In this document: positions 1-8,811 of the stretch, piece after piece
Position numbering within the stretch: position 1 is the first letter of the stretch
How the letters are laid out: each line of letters begins with the position of its first letter
From: Nocardiopsis alborubida
Lineage (GTDB): Bacteria > Actinomycetota > Actinomycetes > Streptosporangiales > Streptosporangiaceae
NCBI RefSeq assembly: GCF_012396365.1
Contig: NZ_JAAXPG010000026.1
Coordinates: forward strand, 1 to 64,000
Length of the DNA stretch: 64,000 bases
Reading direction: 5' to 3'
The notes under the pieces: generated by a model
What the model saw: only the letters and a program-made list of their open reading frames with translations
Told to the model about the DNA's origin: nothing
The model's database searches: none
Program-made: the position numbers and the translations under genes

Positions 1-437
1 GGCCCCGGACACCGCTGTCGGGGCCGCAGGCGCCCATGACCGGCTTCCAGACCCCGGCCGCGGACGCACAGGCCCCGCACCCCGGGCCGCAGCACCCCAC
101 GGCACCACCGCAGACACCCGTGTCGGGGCCGCAGGCACCCATGACCGGTGCCCAGAGCCCGGCGTACGCGCCGGATCCGGCGGCACCGCGCCCTTCGGCG
201 TCCGGGCCGCAGCAGCCGGTACCGGCCCCCGAGGCTCCCGTGTGGGAGCAGCGTCCCCACGCACCGAACCCGCAGGCGCCGGTATCGGGTGCGCAGGCGC
301 CGATGAGCGGGCCCCGGACACCGCTGTCGGGGCCGCAGGCGCCCATGACCGGCTTCCAGACCCCGGCCGCGGACGCACAGGCCCCGCACCCCGGGCCGCA
401 GCACCCCACGGCACCACCGCAGACACCCGTGTCGGGA
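1..437 (+). repeat. 309-bp-period in-frame duplication in the Pro-rich gene
   Basis: Bases 1 to about 128 recur almost unchanged at 310 to about 437. The offset is 309 bp, or 103 codons, so the reading frame is kept. Copies this similar point to recent unequal recombination. Copy number could vary between strains or be collapsed in an assembly. Confidence 0.85.
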
Positions 438-1598
438 CCGCAGACACCCGTGTCGGGTCCCCAGTTCCCGCCTCCGCCCTACGCCACCGGCCCCCAGCAG
501 GACGCCCACACCCCCTGGACGGGTCCGCAGTCCCCGCCCCCGGCACCTTCCGGGCCGCAGCCCCCGTCCGGCACGGACTCCCCGCCCTCCCCGGCCCTCC
601 CTCCCCCAGGTCCGCAGACCCCGCCCGCCACGGCGTGGTTCCAGGCCTCGGGCCCCCAGGCCTCGCACGCGCCCGCCGCCCCGCCGCACTCACCGCCCTT
701 CCCCGGGGACGCGGTCCCGCGCCCTGCGCCAGGGCCCCGACAGCCGCACCCGCCGCAGTCACGTGAGCTCAGGCCCCGGCACACCGGGTTGGAGGGGAGC
801 AGGCTCCCGGCCGTCGACGCGGGCGGCACCGCCGAGATCATGATGGCGAAGCTGCGCGGCGAGGAGATCTCCGCGCTGCGCGCCTGGTCGCGCCTGGAGG
901 GCTGGACCGGCACCGCCGAGTCCTCCTCCCTGCCCGTGGACGAGTCCGCGCTGGCCGAGGACGACACCCCCTCCTGGGGCCCGGCGCCCGAGACCGAGCA
1001 GGACCAGCCGCGGTGGCGCCGCCACCTCCACATCGCCGTGACCGTGTGCGGCATCCTCATGGTCACCAGCGTCTCCGGGGTGTTCGCCGCGCTGGAGTCA
1101 CCGGCCCCGGTGGTCGCGGCCGCCGAGCAGGAGGCCGAACCGGAGCCCGCGGCCGAGGAGGAGGCCGCCGAACCGGTCGTCGACCCCTCGGCCCCGCCCG
1201 AGGTCTCCGCGCCGACGAACGTCGTCCTGGCGGACAGTCTCAACGCCGTCGAACTCAACTGGACCGACAACAGCGGCGGCACCGCCTCGTTCTTCGTGCT
1301 GGGCGGCCCCTTCGGCCACGAGGCCGCCACCCTGGCCCGGACCGGTCCCGGCGTGGTGTCCGCGCAGGTCGCCACCGGCTACACGGGCATGGAGTACTGC
1401 TTCACCGTGATCGCCGTGGACGGCTCCGCGTCCGCCGCCGAGGAGGTCTGCACGACCCGCGCCGCCGACCGCGCCGAGGCCGAGCGCCTGGCCGAGGAGG
1501 AAGCCGCGGAGGAGGCCGCCCGGGAGGCGGAGGAGGAGGCCGCCGAGGAGGAGGCGGAGGCCTCACCGTCCCCCGACCCGGAGGAGCCCCCGGAGTGA
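3..1598 (+). CDS. Pro/Gln-rich membrane protein with fibronectin-like domain (5'-truncated)
   Basis: The frame is open from the window edge and the repeat unit is already in progress there, so the true start lies upstream. The first ~270 residues are low-complexity Pro/Gln/Ala sequence built from units such as SGPQAPMTG and PQTPVSGPQ. A more ordered segment (encoded ~785-1010) follows, then one membrane span (~1022-1095, ITVCGILMV-like), an acidic Glu/Ala linker, an FN3-like domain (~1201-1460, with NAVELNWTDNSGG and YCFTVIAVDG) and an acidic Glu/Ala tail. The expected topology is cytoplasmic Pro-rich N-terminus and extracellular FN3 domain. Function is unknown. The Pro-rich part may be an interaction platform; this is inference. 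Confidence 0.75.
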   Translation, partial: PRTPLSGPQAPMTGFQTPAADAQAPHPGPQHPTAPPQTPVSGPQAPMTGAQSPAYAPDPAAPRPSASGPQQPVPAPEAPVWEQRPHAPNPQAPVSGAQAPMSGPRTPLSGPQAPMTGFQTPAADAQAPHPGPQHPTAPPQTPVSGPQTPVSGPQFPPPPYATGPQQDAHTPWTGPQSPPPAPSGPQPPSGTDSPPSPALPPPGPQTPPATAWFQASGPQASHAPAAPPHSPPFPGDAVPRPAPGPRQPHPPQSRELRPRHTGLEGSRLPAVDAGGTAEIMMAKLRGEEISALRAWSRLEGWTGTAESSSLPVDESALAEDDTPSWGPAPETEQDQPRWRRHLHIAVTVCGILMVTSVSGVFAALESPAPVVAAAEQEAEPEPAAEEEAAEPVVDPSAPPEVSAPTNVVLADSLNAVELNWTDNSGGTASFFVLGGPFGHEAATLARTGPGVVSAQVATGYTGMEYCFTVIAVDGSASAAEEVCTTRAADRAEAERLAEEEAAEEAAREAEEEAAEEEAEASPSPDPEEPPE

Positions 1599-1790
1599 GG
1601 CGTCGCGCCGGAGCCCGTGACGCCCTGAAACCCACCGCGCCCATGGCGGGCCGAAACCCCCACCGCGCACCGCGAACCGCGCCGTAGACCGTCACAGCGC
1701 CCACACCGGTGTGATCTGCGACGTATCGCCGGAACGCGACCTTGGATAGCGTCTTCGGGTTGTGTCGCGCGTGCGCAGTGGGGGCGCCTC

Positions 1791-2720
1791 TTGTCCGGGG
1801 TCTTGATCGGTTTCGGTGTCATCACCAGCATCGTGGTCATCGGCTACATGCTCGGGCGCATCCCCCTCCTCGGCCCGGGGGCCAAGGAGGTGCTCACCAA
1901 GCTGGCCTTCTACGTGGCCAGCCCCGCGCTGCTGTTCACGATCCTGGCCGACGTCGACCTCTCCGTCCTGGTGTCCGGGCCGGTCCTGGTCAGCGTCCTC
2001 AGCGTGGCCGTCGTGGCGCTCGCCTTCGTCGTGTTCGGGCTCGTCCGGCGCCAGGGCGTCGGACTGACCACGGTCGGCGCGCTCGCGTCCTCGTACGTCA
2101 ACGCGGGCAACCTGGGCATCCCCATCTCCGTCTACGTGCTCGGCGACGCGTCCCTGGTCGCACCCATCCTGCTCACGCAGCTCCTGGTCCTGGCCCCGGT
2201 CGGGCTCACCCTCATGGACCTGGCCGACGGCGACGTGCGCGGGGTGGGCCCCGTCTTCCGGCGGGCGCTGGGGACGCCGGTCCGCAACCCCGTGGTGATC
2301 GCGTCCCTGGCGGGTGTGGCCGTCTCCGCCTCGGGCTGGGTTCCGCCCGAACCCCTGATGGAGCCCTTCCACCTGATCGGCGGTATGGCCGTCCCCGCCA
2401 TGCTGCTGGCCTTCGGGATCTCCCTGCACGGCAGCCCGTTCCCCGGCCGGGGCCCGGAGCGGGTGCCGATGCTGGTCGCCGTGGCGCTCAAGTCCGTGGT
2501 CCAGCCGCTGGCGGCGTGGGCCCTGGGCGCCCTGGTCTTCGACCTGGACGCCTCCAGCCTGTTCTCCGTCGTCGTGCTGGCTGCCCTGCCCACGGCCCAG
2601 AACGTCTTCAACTACGCCACCCAGTACCGCACCGGCGAGGTGATGGTCCGCGAGGTGGTGCTCGTGACCACCTTCCTCACCATCCCCGCACTGCTCACCG
2701 TCACCTTCCTGCTGGGGTGA
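1791..2720 (+). CDS. AEC-family (auxin efflux carrier-like) permease
   Basis: The 309-residue protein is almost entirely hydrophobic, with about ten predicted membrane spans and short loops, the usual size for the AEC family. The N-terminus (SGVLIGFGVITSIVVIGYML), the central SSYVNAGNLGIPIS segment and the late ALPTAQNVFNYA segment are typical of this family, in which the Asn-Gly-Asn/Gly-Ile-Pro region sits at the crossover. Members export organic anions such as malate; the substrate here cannot be read. The start is a TTG with no strong Shine-Dalgarno sequence, so the N-terminus is slightly uncertain. It appears monocistronic and ends just before a hairpin. Confidence 0.85.
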   Translation: MSGVLIGFGVITSIVVIGYMLGRIPLLGPGAKEVLTKLAFYVASPALLFTILADVDLSVLVSGPVLVSVLSVAVVALAFVVFGLVRRQGVGLTTVGALASSYVNAGNLGIPISVYVLGDASLVAPILLTQLLVLAPVGLTLMDLADGDVRGVGPVFRRALGTPVRNPVVIASLAGVAVSASGWVPPEPLMEPFHLIGGMAVPAMLLAFGISLHGSPFPGRGPERVPMLVAVALKSVVQPLAAWALGALVFDLDASSLFSVVVLAALPTAQNVFNYATQYRTGEVMVREVVLVTTFLTIPALLTVTFLLG

Positions 2721-2727
2721 GCCGGGG

Positions 2728-2748
2728 CCGGGCCCGTTCCGGGCCCGG
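2728..2748 (+). terminator. Hairpin after the AEC permease gene
   Basis: A perfect 9-bp G/C stem (CCGGGCCCG, loop TTC) starts 8 nt after the stop codon. There is no T-tract, as is common for terminators in high-GC actinomycetes. Confidence 0.45.
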
Positions 2749-2863
2749 AACCCTCCCGATGGTGGAGCTGGCTGTAGTACCGGAACGCCCGTCCGTACCA
2801 GTGCTCCGAACAGCCCCGGATCCTAGGTTCGAGGGGTAGCGAAAACACCCCTGGGAGCCCCTG

Positions 2864-4774
2864 ATGCCACGAGTCCCCCGCGTCCTGCCGATGCTGGCCG
2901 CGCCCCTGATGATCGCCGCCGTCCTGGCGCCCGGCGCGGCCTCGGCCGCCGCCGCGCCCGGTGTCGCCGCGGCCCTGCCGGGCGCCCCGGCCGAGGCCGC
3001 GCCGCTCAACCCCGAGACCGCGCGGGAGTTCGTGGACACCCGCGTCGCCGAACTGCTGGAGGAGCACGGGGCGCCCGGCGTCGCCGTGACCATCGTGGCC
3101 GGGGGCGAGCAGCTCGCCTCCGCCTCCCACGGATACGCCGACCTCGCCACCGAAACCCCCATGGACCACACGGTCCACACGCTTCCCACGGGCTCGGTGT
3201 CCAAGTCCTTCACCGCGGCCGCCGCCCTCCTCCTGGCCGAGGACGGGGAGATCGACCTGCACGAGGACGTCAACACCTACCTGCCCGAAGCCGCCCGGCT
3301 GCCCATGGACGGCGTCACGATGCACCACCTGCTCACGCACACCGCCGGGTTCGCGGACGTGCTCGACTTCCCCACGGCCGGGGACACCGAGCGGCACCTG
3401 ACCCTTGAGGAGGTGTACAGCACGCTCAAGCCCGAGGCGCTCTACGAGCCCGGCCGGTTCACCGCCTACTCCAACCACGGGAACGGCCTGGCCGGGTACA
3501 TCGTCCAGGAGGTGAGCGGCCAGCCCTTCGAGGAGTACGTCGACCAGAACCTGTTCGAGCCGCTGGGCATGGACAGGAGCGCGTTCCTCCAGATCTACGA
3601 CGCCCGCGAGGTCTACGAGGTCCCGACGTTCCACCTGCCCGACGGCAGCCAGGCCGAGGACCTGCACGTCTCCCAGGCGCCCGCGGGTGCCTCCCTCGCC
3701 TCGACCGACGACATGGCCCGGTTCATGCTGGCGCTGCTGGACGGAGGCGAGGTCGACGGCGAGCGGGTACTGCCCGCCCACGTCGCCGAACAGATGCTGG
3801 CCAGCCAGCACGAGTCCCACCCGGAGGCCCCCGCCGTGGGCTACGGCACCTACCAGTGGCGGGGCGGGGACTCCCCGGTCATCGGCCACGCCGGCGACCT
3901 GACGGGCATGCACACCGCCTACACCCTGATCCCCGGGATCGACGCCGGGATGTTCGTCGCGGTCAACGGCGACGACTCCGTCGCGGGAAACCCCCTTGAG
4001 GACCTGCGGATGGCGGTGACCCAGGAGTTCTCGGACACGTTCGACCCGCAGGTCCCTCCGACCGGGGAGGCCGACACCGGCACCGACCTCGGCGCCTACA
4101 CGGGCACCTACGTCAGCAGCCGCCGCGCCGCCAGCGGGCCCGGCCAGATCGTCGCCCTCTTCGACAACATGACCGTGCGCGAGGCCGGGGACGGCACCCT
4201 CTCCGTCAACGGTGCGATGGCGACGGACGACCGCTGGCTGCCCCTCGGCGGAGGACGGATGTCCGCTGAGAACGGCGAGGACCAGCTGACCTTCCTGGAG
4301 GAGGACGGCGAGGTCGTCGCCCTGGCCACGGACAGCAACGCCACCCAGGTCTACGAGCGGACCACCCCGCTGACCAGCCCGATCACGCACGGCGTGGTCG
4401 CCGCAGCCGGGCTGCTCGTCCTGTTCACCACGTTCGTGCAGTTCCGCCGCGCACCGGACCGGTTCACCGTCCTCGCCCGCGTGCTGGCCTCGCTGACCGC
4501 TCTGAGCTGCTTCGCCGCCGTCGGGTTCGTCGTGTACGGGCTGCTCGACAGCCACACGCTGGAGCAGTGGATCTTCAGTGAGTCCCTCGCGCTCACCCTG
4601 CCGCTCGCCATCGCCGTCCCTCTCACCCTGGCCACCGCGGCCGTGGCCGTGACCGCCTGGGTCAGGGGGTGGCTGCGCCCGGCCGGGCGGGTCCACCTCT
4701 CCCTGGTCGTCCTGGCCGCGACGGCCGTCATCGTGACGGGGGCCCAGTACGGCTTCGTGCTGCTGGTGTCCTGA
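2864..4774 (+). CDS. Serine hydrolase of the beta-lactamase/penicillin-binding (class C) family, membrane-anchored
   Basis: The 636-residue protein starts with a signal peptide (MPRVPRVLPMLAAPLMIAAVL, Ala-rich cleavage region). The catalytic domain follows at ~50-385 with all three serine-hydrolase motifs: S111-V-S-K114, Y202-S-N204 and H342-A-G344. After a spacer domain (~400-500, with a YTGTY motif as in class C-like esterases) come three to four C-terminal membrane segments (~507 to the end). The catalytic domain should be extracytoplasmic. Relatives include D-aminopeptidases, carboxypeptidases and esterases; the substrate is not predictable. There is no resistance-gene context. Confidence 0.88.
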   Translation: MPRVPRVLPMLAAPLMIAAVLAPGAASAAAAPGVAAALPGAPAEAAPLNPETAREFVDTRVAELLEEHGAPGVAVTIVAGGEQLASASHGYADLATETPMDHTVHTLPTGSVSKSFTAAAALLLAEDGEIDLHEDVNTYLPEAARLPMDGVTMHHLLTHTAGFADVLDFPTAGDTERHLTLEEVYSTLKPEALYEPGRFTAYSNHGNGLAGYIVQEVSGQPFEEYVDQNLFEPLGMDRSAFLQIYDAREVYEVPTFHLPDGSQAEDLHVSQAPAGASLASTDDMARFMLALLDGGEVDGERVLPAHVAEQMLASQHESHPEAPAVGYGTYQWRGGDSPVIGHAGDLTGMHTAYTLIPGIDAGMFVAVNGDDSVAGNPLEDLRMAVTQEFSDTFDPQVPPTGEADTGTDLGAYTGTYVSSRRAASGPGQIVALFDNMTVREAGDGTLSVNGAMATDDRWLPLGGGRMSAENGEDQLTFLEEDGEVVALATDSNATQVYERTTPLTSPITHGVVAAAGLLVLFTTFVQFRRAPDRFTVLARVLASLTALSCFAAVGFVVYGLLDSHTLEQWIFSESLALTLPLAIAVPLTLATAAVAVTAWVRGWLRPAGRVHLSLVVLAATAVIVTGAQYGFVLLVS

Positions 4775-4782
4775 ACAGACCC

Positions 4783-4813
4783 GGGTCCGGAGCCCCGTCC
4801 TGGTTCCGGACCC
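4783..4813 (+). terminator. Terminator-like hairpin after the serine hydrolase gene
   Basis: A 9-bp perfect stem (GGGTCCGGA / TCCGGACCC) begins 8 nt after the stop. No T-run follows. Confidence 0.5.
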
Positions 4814-5057
4814 GCCGCGGACCCCGGCGCGGGCTGAACAAGGAGCTAACATCCCGGGGCGAAAGGTACACACGCGACGCCCCTCCCGATACCATCCCCA
4901 CAGTTCAGGGGAACGGCGGAACTCCTGCCCCCGTCCGCGCGTCCCACCCGTCATCCGGACCCGCTCCAGTGGCTTCGACGGCCACGGGCGGGCCTCCGTG
5001 CGTGGAGGACGTCGTGTCCCCCCGCGGGATCCGCGTTCGAGGAGAGGAGACCCCCAC

Positions 5058-5390
5058 ATGACCACCGAAGCGGGCGGCAACCCGATCGAGGGGATGCGTG
5101 GCGGCGAGTACGCCGAGACGCTCGCGGCCGCCATGGCCGGGCTCGCCGACGCGTTCGACCTCCTCATGGAGGACGCCGAGAGCGCCTCGGGCCACGACGA
5201 CGTCAGAGCCGGGTTCGGCACGTTCAAGGAGAACACCGCCCAGGCCCTCATCGACGTCCAGGCGCTCGGACTGGCGCTGGCCGACAACGTCCAGGCGGGC
5301 GCGGCGGAGATCGCGCAGAACGACCTGGACAGCTCGGAGGACTTCAGCCATCCCTGGGAGTCCCACCGCGACATCAACTTCGAGGGCTGA
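5058..5390 (+). CDS. Small helical ESX/WXG100-like protein
   Basis: The protein has 110 residues, is acidic and lacks a signal peptide or Cys. It looks like two long helices: ETLAAAMAGLADAFDLLMEDAE and FGTFKENTAQALIDVQALGLALADNVQ. The size and helical hairpin resemble WXG100/ESX proteins, but there is no central W-x-G; the only Trp lies near the C-terminus in HPWESH. A strong purine-rich Shine-Dalgarno stretch (GAGGAGAGGAGA) ends 7 nt before the ATG. The next gene starts 61 nt downstream on the same strand, so the two are probably co-expressed. The type VII secretion link is inferred from size and arrangement only. Confidence 0.65.
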   Translation: MTTEAGGNPIEGMRGGEYAETLAAAMAGLADAFDLLMEDAESASGHDDVRAGFGTFKENTAQALIDVQALGLALADNVQAGAAEIAQNDLDSSEDFSHPWESHRDINFEG

Positions 5391-5451
5391 CGGCGCCTCC
5401 CGCCGGCCCTCACCGCCTCCCCGCCCGTCCGCCGCCCCTCCGAGGAAGACC

Positions 5452-8112
5452 GTGGCAACCTTCTCCGTCATCTTCGTCCCCCGCGACTTCTACTACGACT
5501 CCAAACCCGTCTACGACTGCGCGGCGGATCTGGAGGTCCTCAACGCGCGCGTCCTCGGCCGGGCCGACGACCTCAACGGGAGCTTCGACTCCGCCGCCGG
5601 CGAGTTCACCGACGTCATCGCCTGGGACGTCCGCAGCATCTCCGAGGAGGACCTCCAGAACTGGCGGGACGCCGCCGTCTCCGTCACCTACGCCGCCTCG
5701 GTCGCCGAGATGTGGGCGGACGCCGTCAAGGCGTTCCACGACGAGCGCGACGCGCAGATCACCAGCTGGGAGGGCAGCAGGACGGAGAAGGAGAACGCCG
5801 TCCCCTCCAAGTACCAGGACGACCACATCACCGCCTCCCACCCCCAGGCCGACGGCTTCCTCTGGACGGACTGGGGCGCGGGGGACGAAGCGCGCTGCCG
5901 GGCCCTCTACGACGAACTCGTCACCGTGCAGGAAGGCCTCATCTCCCGCGAGCAGACCAACTGGCAGGGTCTCCAGGACAGCGCCGAGGAGATCCGGACG
6001 ATGCTCGAACAGGGGCCGACCCCGGAGAACGTCCGCAAGCTCATGGACGCGGGCAACGCCAACTGGGCGTTCCTCAACATCGATCCCTCCCGCTACTCCT
6101 CGCTCATCGAGGACAGCGAGCTCACGCCCGAGAACGCCGAGGAGTACGCCGACGAGCTCGCCGCCTACTGGTCCGGCGACAAGCCGCTGGACGACCGCTA
6201 CCACGAGCTGATGCTCGTGCTCTCGATGCTGGGGACCGGCGCCCGGCAGAACCAGCAGAACGGCACGGAGCTCAGCCCCGAGGAGATCGCGTTCCTGGAG
6301 GAGTTCTACGAGCAGCTGGAGGAGCCCTACCGCAGGGACGGGGCCGGAGCGGGCATCATGGTCTACCCCGATCTCATGGCCGAGTCCGACATGAGCGACG
6401 AGGAGCGGGAGGACGCCCTGGGCGTCCTCGGCAACGGGCTGCTCGCGCTCTCGGACCCCGCGCTCGGCGGAGGGTACGACAGCCTGCCCGAGAGCTTCCG
6501 GTACGCCGTCGAGGGGTCCTGGATCAACCCCGACGCCGAGAACAAGCTCCCCGGCACACCCGTGAGCATCGGGATGGACATGAAGGCGCTCTCCGCCTTC
6601 ATGGAGCACACGGACGAGGACCTGGAGGGCGGCTACGGGCTGTCGACCAACCTGCACCTGACCACCGGCGCCTTCCTCGACGCCTGGGGCGACGACCCCG
6701 ACCCCGACGGGGTGCTGCCCGACTCCGAGCAGGTCTCCCACATCATCGACGTGGCCAGCCGCAACACCGACGCCAACTACTACATGCTCACCGGCGAGCA
6801 CCTCAACGGGGAGGAGGGCGTCGACCACGGCGACGAGGACCTGCGCACGCGGGCGCTGGAGGGCACGCTCACCCACGAGTGGCACGACGACGGCCACACC
6901 GCCCGCCAGCTCACCGACTGGCTCGCCGAGGACATCCACAGCGAGGACCCCGACGTGCGCCAGCGGGCCGGGGACGGTTTCGCCGGGTTCATGGAGACCA
7001 TCACCGACGCGGACATGCACGCGGCCCTCGTCAACACCGGCGTGGACGTCACCGAGGGGGACAACGAGTACTCCGACGCCTCGTTCACCCAGTTCAACGG
7101 GGAGCTGGCCGACAGCCTCGCCGACATCTTCGACGCGCACATCTACAGCTTCGCCAACGGTGAGGTGCTGGGCGGCAACGACGTGCCGAACTCGGGTATC
7201 GGGGAGTTCGAGGCGGACAGGAGCTTCGTGGACATGGGGCCCGACGAGCGGGCCATGTACATGCAGCTCCTCATGGGCAACGACGAGACCGCCGGGCGCG
7301 TGGTCAACTCCGTGGACGCCTACCAGCAGATCGAGTCGTTCGCCTTCCTGGAGACCGGAAACGAAACGGCCGCCGCACGCGGTGCCGGACAGCTCCAGGG
7401 CCTGCTGGAGCGGGCCCTGTGGCTGGAGTCGGAGGACCGCAGCGACGACCTCGGCGTGCAGGTCGAGCGCAGGACGCAGATCGCCGAGTTCGTGGTGGGC
7501 GAGGCGACGGGTCTGTCCGAGAAGATCCCGGTCATCGGCGCCGCCGTGTCCAAGGGGTTGGAACTCGGCCAGGACAGCATCGTGAACGCGATCATCGACG
7601 GCGAGTACGAGGTCTCACCCCGGTTCCCCGTCTACACCAGCGAGGAGAGCATCCTGCGGAACTTCCGGATGGAAACCCTCGACTACCTGGCGCAGAACAC
7701 TCCCCAGTCGTTCCAGGACAACACCCAGCGCGGCGATTTCAGGGTCCTGGTCGACAACGGTGTGGTGACCGTCGAACGCGACGGACAGGTGCTCGACGCC
7801 TCCGACATCACCAACGACTTCGTGTTCGACGAGTCCGTCACGGTCAACGTCGCGGGGGGCACCGACTGGTCCGACCTGGACAGCGACAACCTCGACGGTG
7901 TCGACGACGCCCTCTCCGGGGTCATGGACACGACGCACATCTACGGCGAGTACATCGACGAACACGGCGAGCCCGTCAGGCACGACGGCGCCAGCCAAAC
8001 GTGGGTGGGTCAGTTCGTCGACGTGTACACGGGTGCCTACGGCGAGACGAGGGACTACTTCAACGGCGAAGTCGAGGGTTTCCGGTCTCCGAACGAGGAG
8101 GCCGGGTCATGA
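5452..8112 (+). CDS. Large (886 aa) acidic actinobacterial protein, partner of the ESX-like gene
   Basis: I do not recognise a catalytic motif. The GTG start is preceded by GAGGAAG at the right distance, which makes the upstream extension of this frame unlikely to be translated. Residues ~1-110 are helical and end in a Trp-rich ITSWEGS segment, reminiscent of a WXG-type N-terminal helical domain. The centre (~120-620) is acidic and helical with several HxD or WxDD stretches. The segment around 690-715 (GLSEKIPVIGAAVSKGLELG) is a Gly/Ala-rich hydrophobic patch. The C-terminus is rich in Asp and Tyr. There is no signal peptide or clear membrane span. Similar large proteins of unknown function occur in Nocardiopsis and Streptomyces; a DUF6571 assignment is possible but unverified. 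It overlaps the following frame by ATGA. Confidence 0.75.
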   Translation: MATFSVIFVPRDFYYDSKPVYDCAADLEVLNARVLGRADDLNGSFDSAAGEFTDVIAWDVRSISEEDLQNWRDAAVSVTYAASVAEMWADAVKAFHDERDAQITSWEGSRTEKENAVPSKYQDDHITASHPQADGFLWTDWGAGDEARCRALYDELVTVQEGLISREQTNWQGLQDSAEEIRTMLEQGPTPENVRKLMDAGNANWAFLNIDPSRYSSLIEDSELTPENAEEYADELAAYWSGDKPLDDRYHELMLVLSMLGTGARQNQQNGTELSPEEIAFLEEFYEQLEEPYRRDGAGAGIMVYPDLMAESDMSDEEREDALGVLGNGLLALSDPALGGGYDSLPESFRYAVEGSWINPDAENKLPGTPVSIGMDMKALSAFMEHTDEDLEGGYGLSTNLHLTTGAFLDAWGDDPDPDGVLPDSEQVSHIIDVASRNTDANYYMLTGEHLNGEEGVDHGDEDLRTRALEGTLTHEWHDDGHTARQLTDWLAEDIHSEDPDVRQRAGDGFAGFMETITDADMHAALVNTGVDVTEGDNEYSDASFTQFNGELADSLADIFDAHIYSFANGEVLGGNDVPNSGIGEFEADRSFVDMGPDERAMYMQLLMGNDETAGRVVNSVDAYQQIESFAFLETGNETAAARGAGQLQGLLERALWLESEDRSDDLGVQVERRTQIAEFVVGEATGLSEKIPVIGAAVSKGLELGQDSIVNAIIDGEYEVSPRFPVYTSEESILRNFRMETLDYLAQNTPQSFQDNTQRGDFRVLVDNGVVTVERDGQVLDASDITNDFVFDESVTVNVAGGTDWSDLDSDNLDGVDDALSGVMDTTHIYGEYIDEHGEPVRHDGASQTWVGQFVDVYTGAYGETRDYFNGEVEGFRSPNEEAGS

Positions 8113-8165
8113 CGGACCGGGCCATCGCAGCGTTCCCGCGTCCGAACCGTCCCGGGAGGAAACCC

Positions 8166-8678
8166 TTGACCCGCCGTAAGGGCCGTGTACCCGCCCTCCT
8201 CGCGATCACCCTGTCTGCGTGCGCGGCTCTGACCGCGTGCTCCACACCTGAGCCAGAACCTGAGAGGGGAGGGCTGCCACCGGACTACGTCTCCTTCTTC
8301 TGGGTCGAACGGCAAGTCATGCTTCACACTCTCGACCGCATGCTCGTCGAGAACGATCCAGAAGAGGTTCTTGAGAACAGCACCGGCAGCCGGGACAGAC
8401 TGTTCGAAGCCCGGATCCTCCAGGAGACCGAGGACGGGTACACCGTCGAACTCGACTATGACGAGTGGCGCACCGAAGAGGTCGGTCCCATCAGCCGAAT
8501 CGATGCCGCTCTGGCCAACGCCACCGAATTCAACGAGGTCACCTGGTGCGGTGAGACCGTCAACGGCGAGGATTTCGTCGACGCCTACGTGGAGGAGTTC
8601 TGGGAGACCCTCGACTCCCACGAGGAGTACACGGCCAGCATCGCCGACTACGTCGACTGCGGGGACGGCACCCCGTAG
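8166..8678 (+). CDS. Secreted lipoprotein, third gene of the ESX-like cassette
   Basis: The 170-residue protein has a textbook lipoprotein signal: basic LTRRKGR, hydrophobic LLAITLSACAALTAC, and lipobox LTAC with Cys at about position 24. The mature part is acidic and holds two further Cys (WCGET, YVDCGDG) that could form a disulfide. The start chosen is TTG, because GGGAGGA lies 5 nt upstream and gives a normal signal peptide. An ATG at 8109 overlaps the previous stop (ATGA) and would add 19 unneeded residues. No family was recognised. Its position directly behind the 886-residue gene suggests a surface partner or immunity-type role; this is inference. Confidence 0.75.
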   Translation: MTRRKGRVPALLAITLSACAALTACSTPEPEPERGGLPPDYVSFFWVERQVMLHTLDRMLVENDPEEVLENSTGSRDRLFEARILQETEDGYTVELDYDEWRTEEVGPISRIDAALANATEFNEVTWCGETVNGEDFVDAYVEEFWETLDSHEEYTASIADYVDCGDGTP

Positions 8679-8751
8679 CCCGGTCCGGGCCCTCCGGAAC
8701 CGCGCTGAGCCCGAAACCGCGCGCCCCGGGACGGGCTCCCCTCACGGGAGA

Positions 8752-8778
8752 GGGGCCGGTGCGACGCGCACCGGCCCC
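8752..8778. terminator. Bidirectional terminator hairpin
   Basis: A 12-bp perfect stem (GGGGCCGGTGCG / CGCACCGGCCCC) with a 3-nt loop lies between two convergent genes, the lipoprotein gene and the E2 gene. Confidence 0.65.
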
Positions 8779-8811
8779 CGGCTCACTCCCGCTCCCGCCC
8801 TCCGGAAGTCC

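Noticed and set aside
479..1375. Long minus-strand frame opposite the Pro-rich gene
   Set aside because: It is a shadow of the G/C-rich repeats; no start signal and low-complexity Ala/Ser/Gly content.
2864..4774. Antibiotic-resistance beta-lactamase
   Set aside because: The motifs are those of the broad class C-like serine hydrolase family and the protein has extra domains and membrane spans; resistance is not indicated.
2612..5458. 948-codon open frame on the minus strand
   Set aside because: It lies opposite the serine hydrolase and ESX-like genes, which have motifs and ribosome sites. Its translation is Gly/Arg/Val-rich without domains; a typical artefact of high GC.
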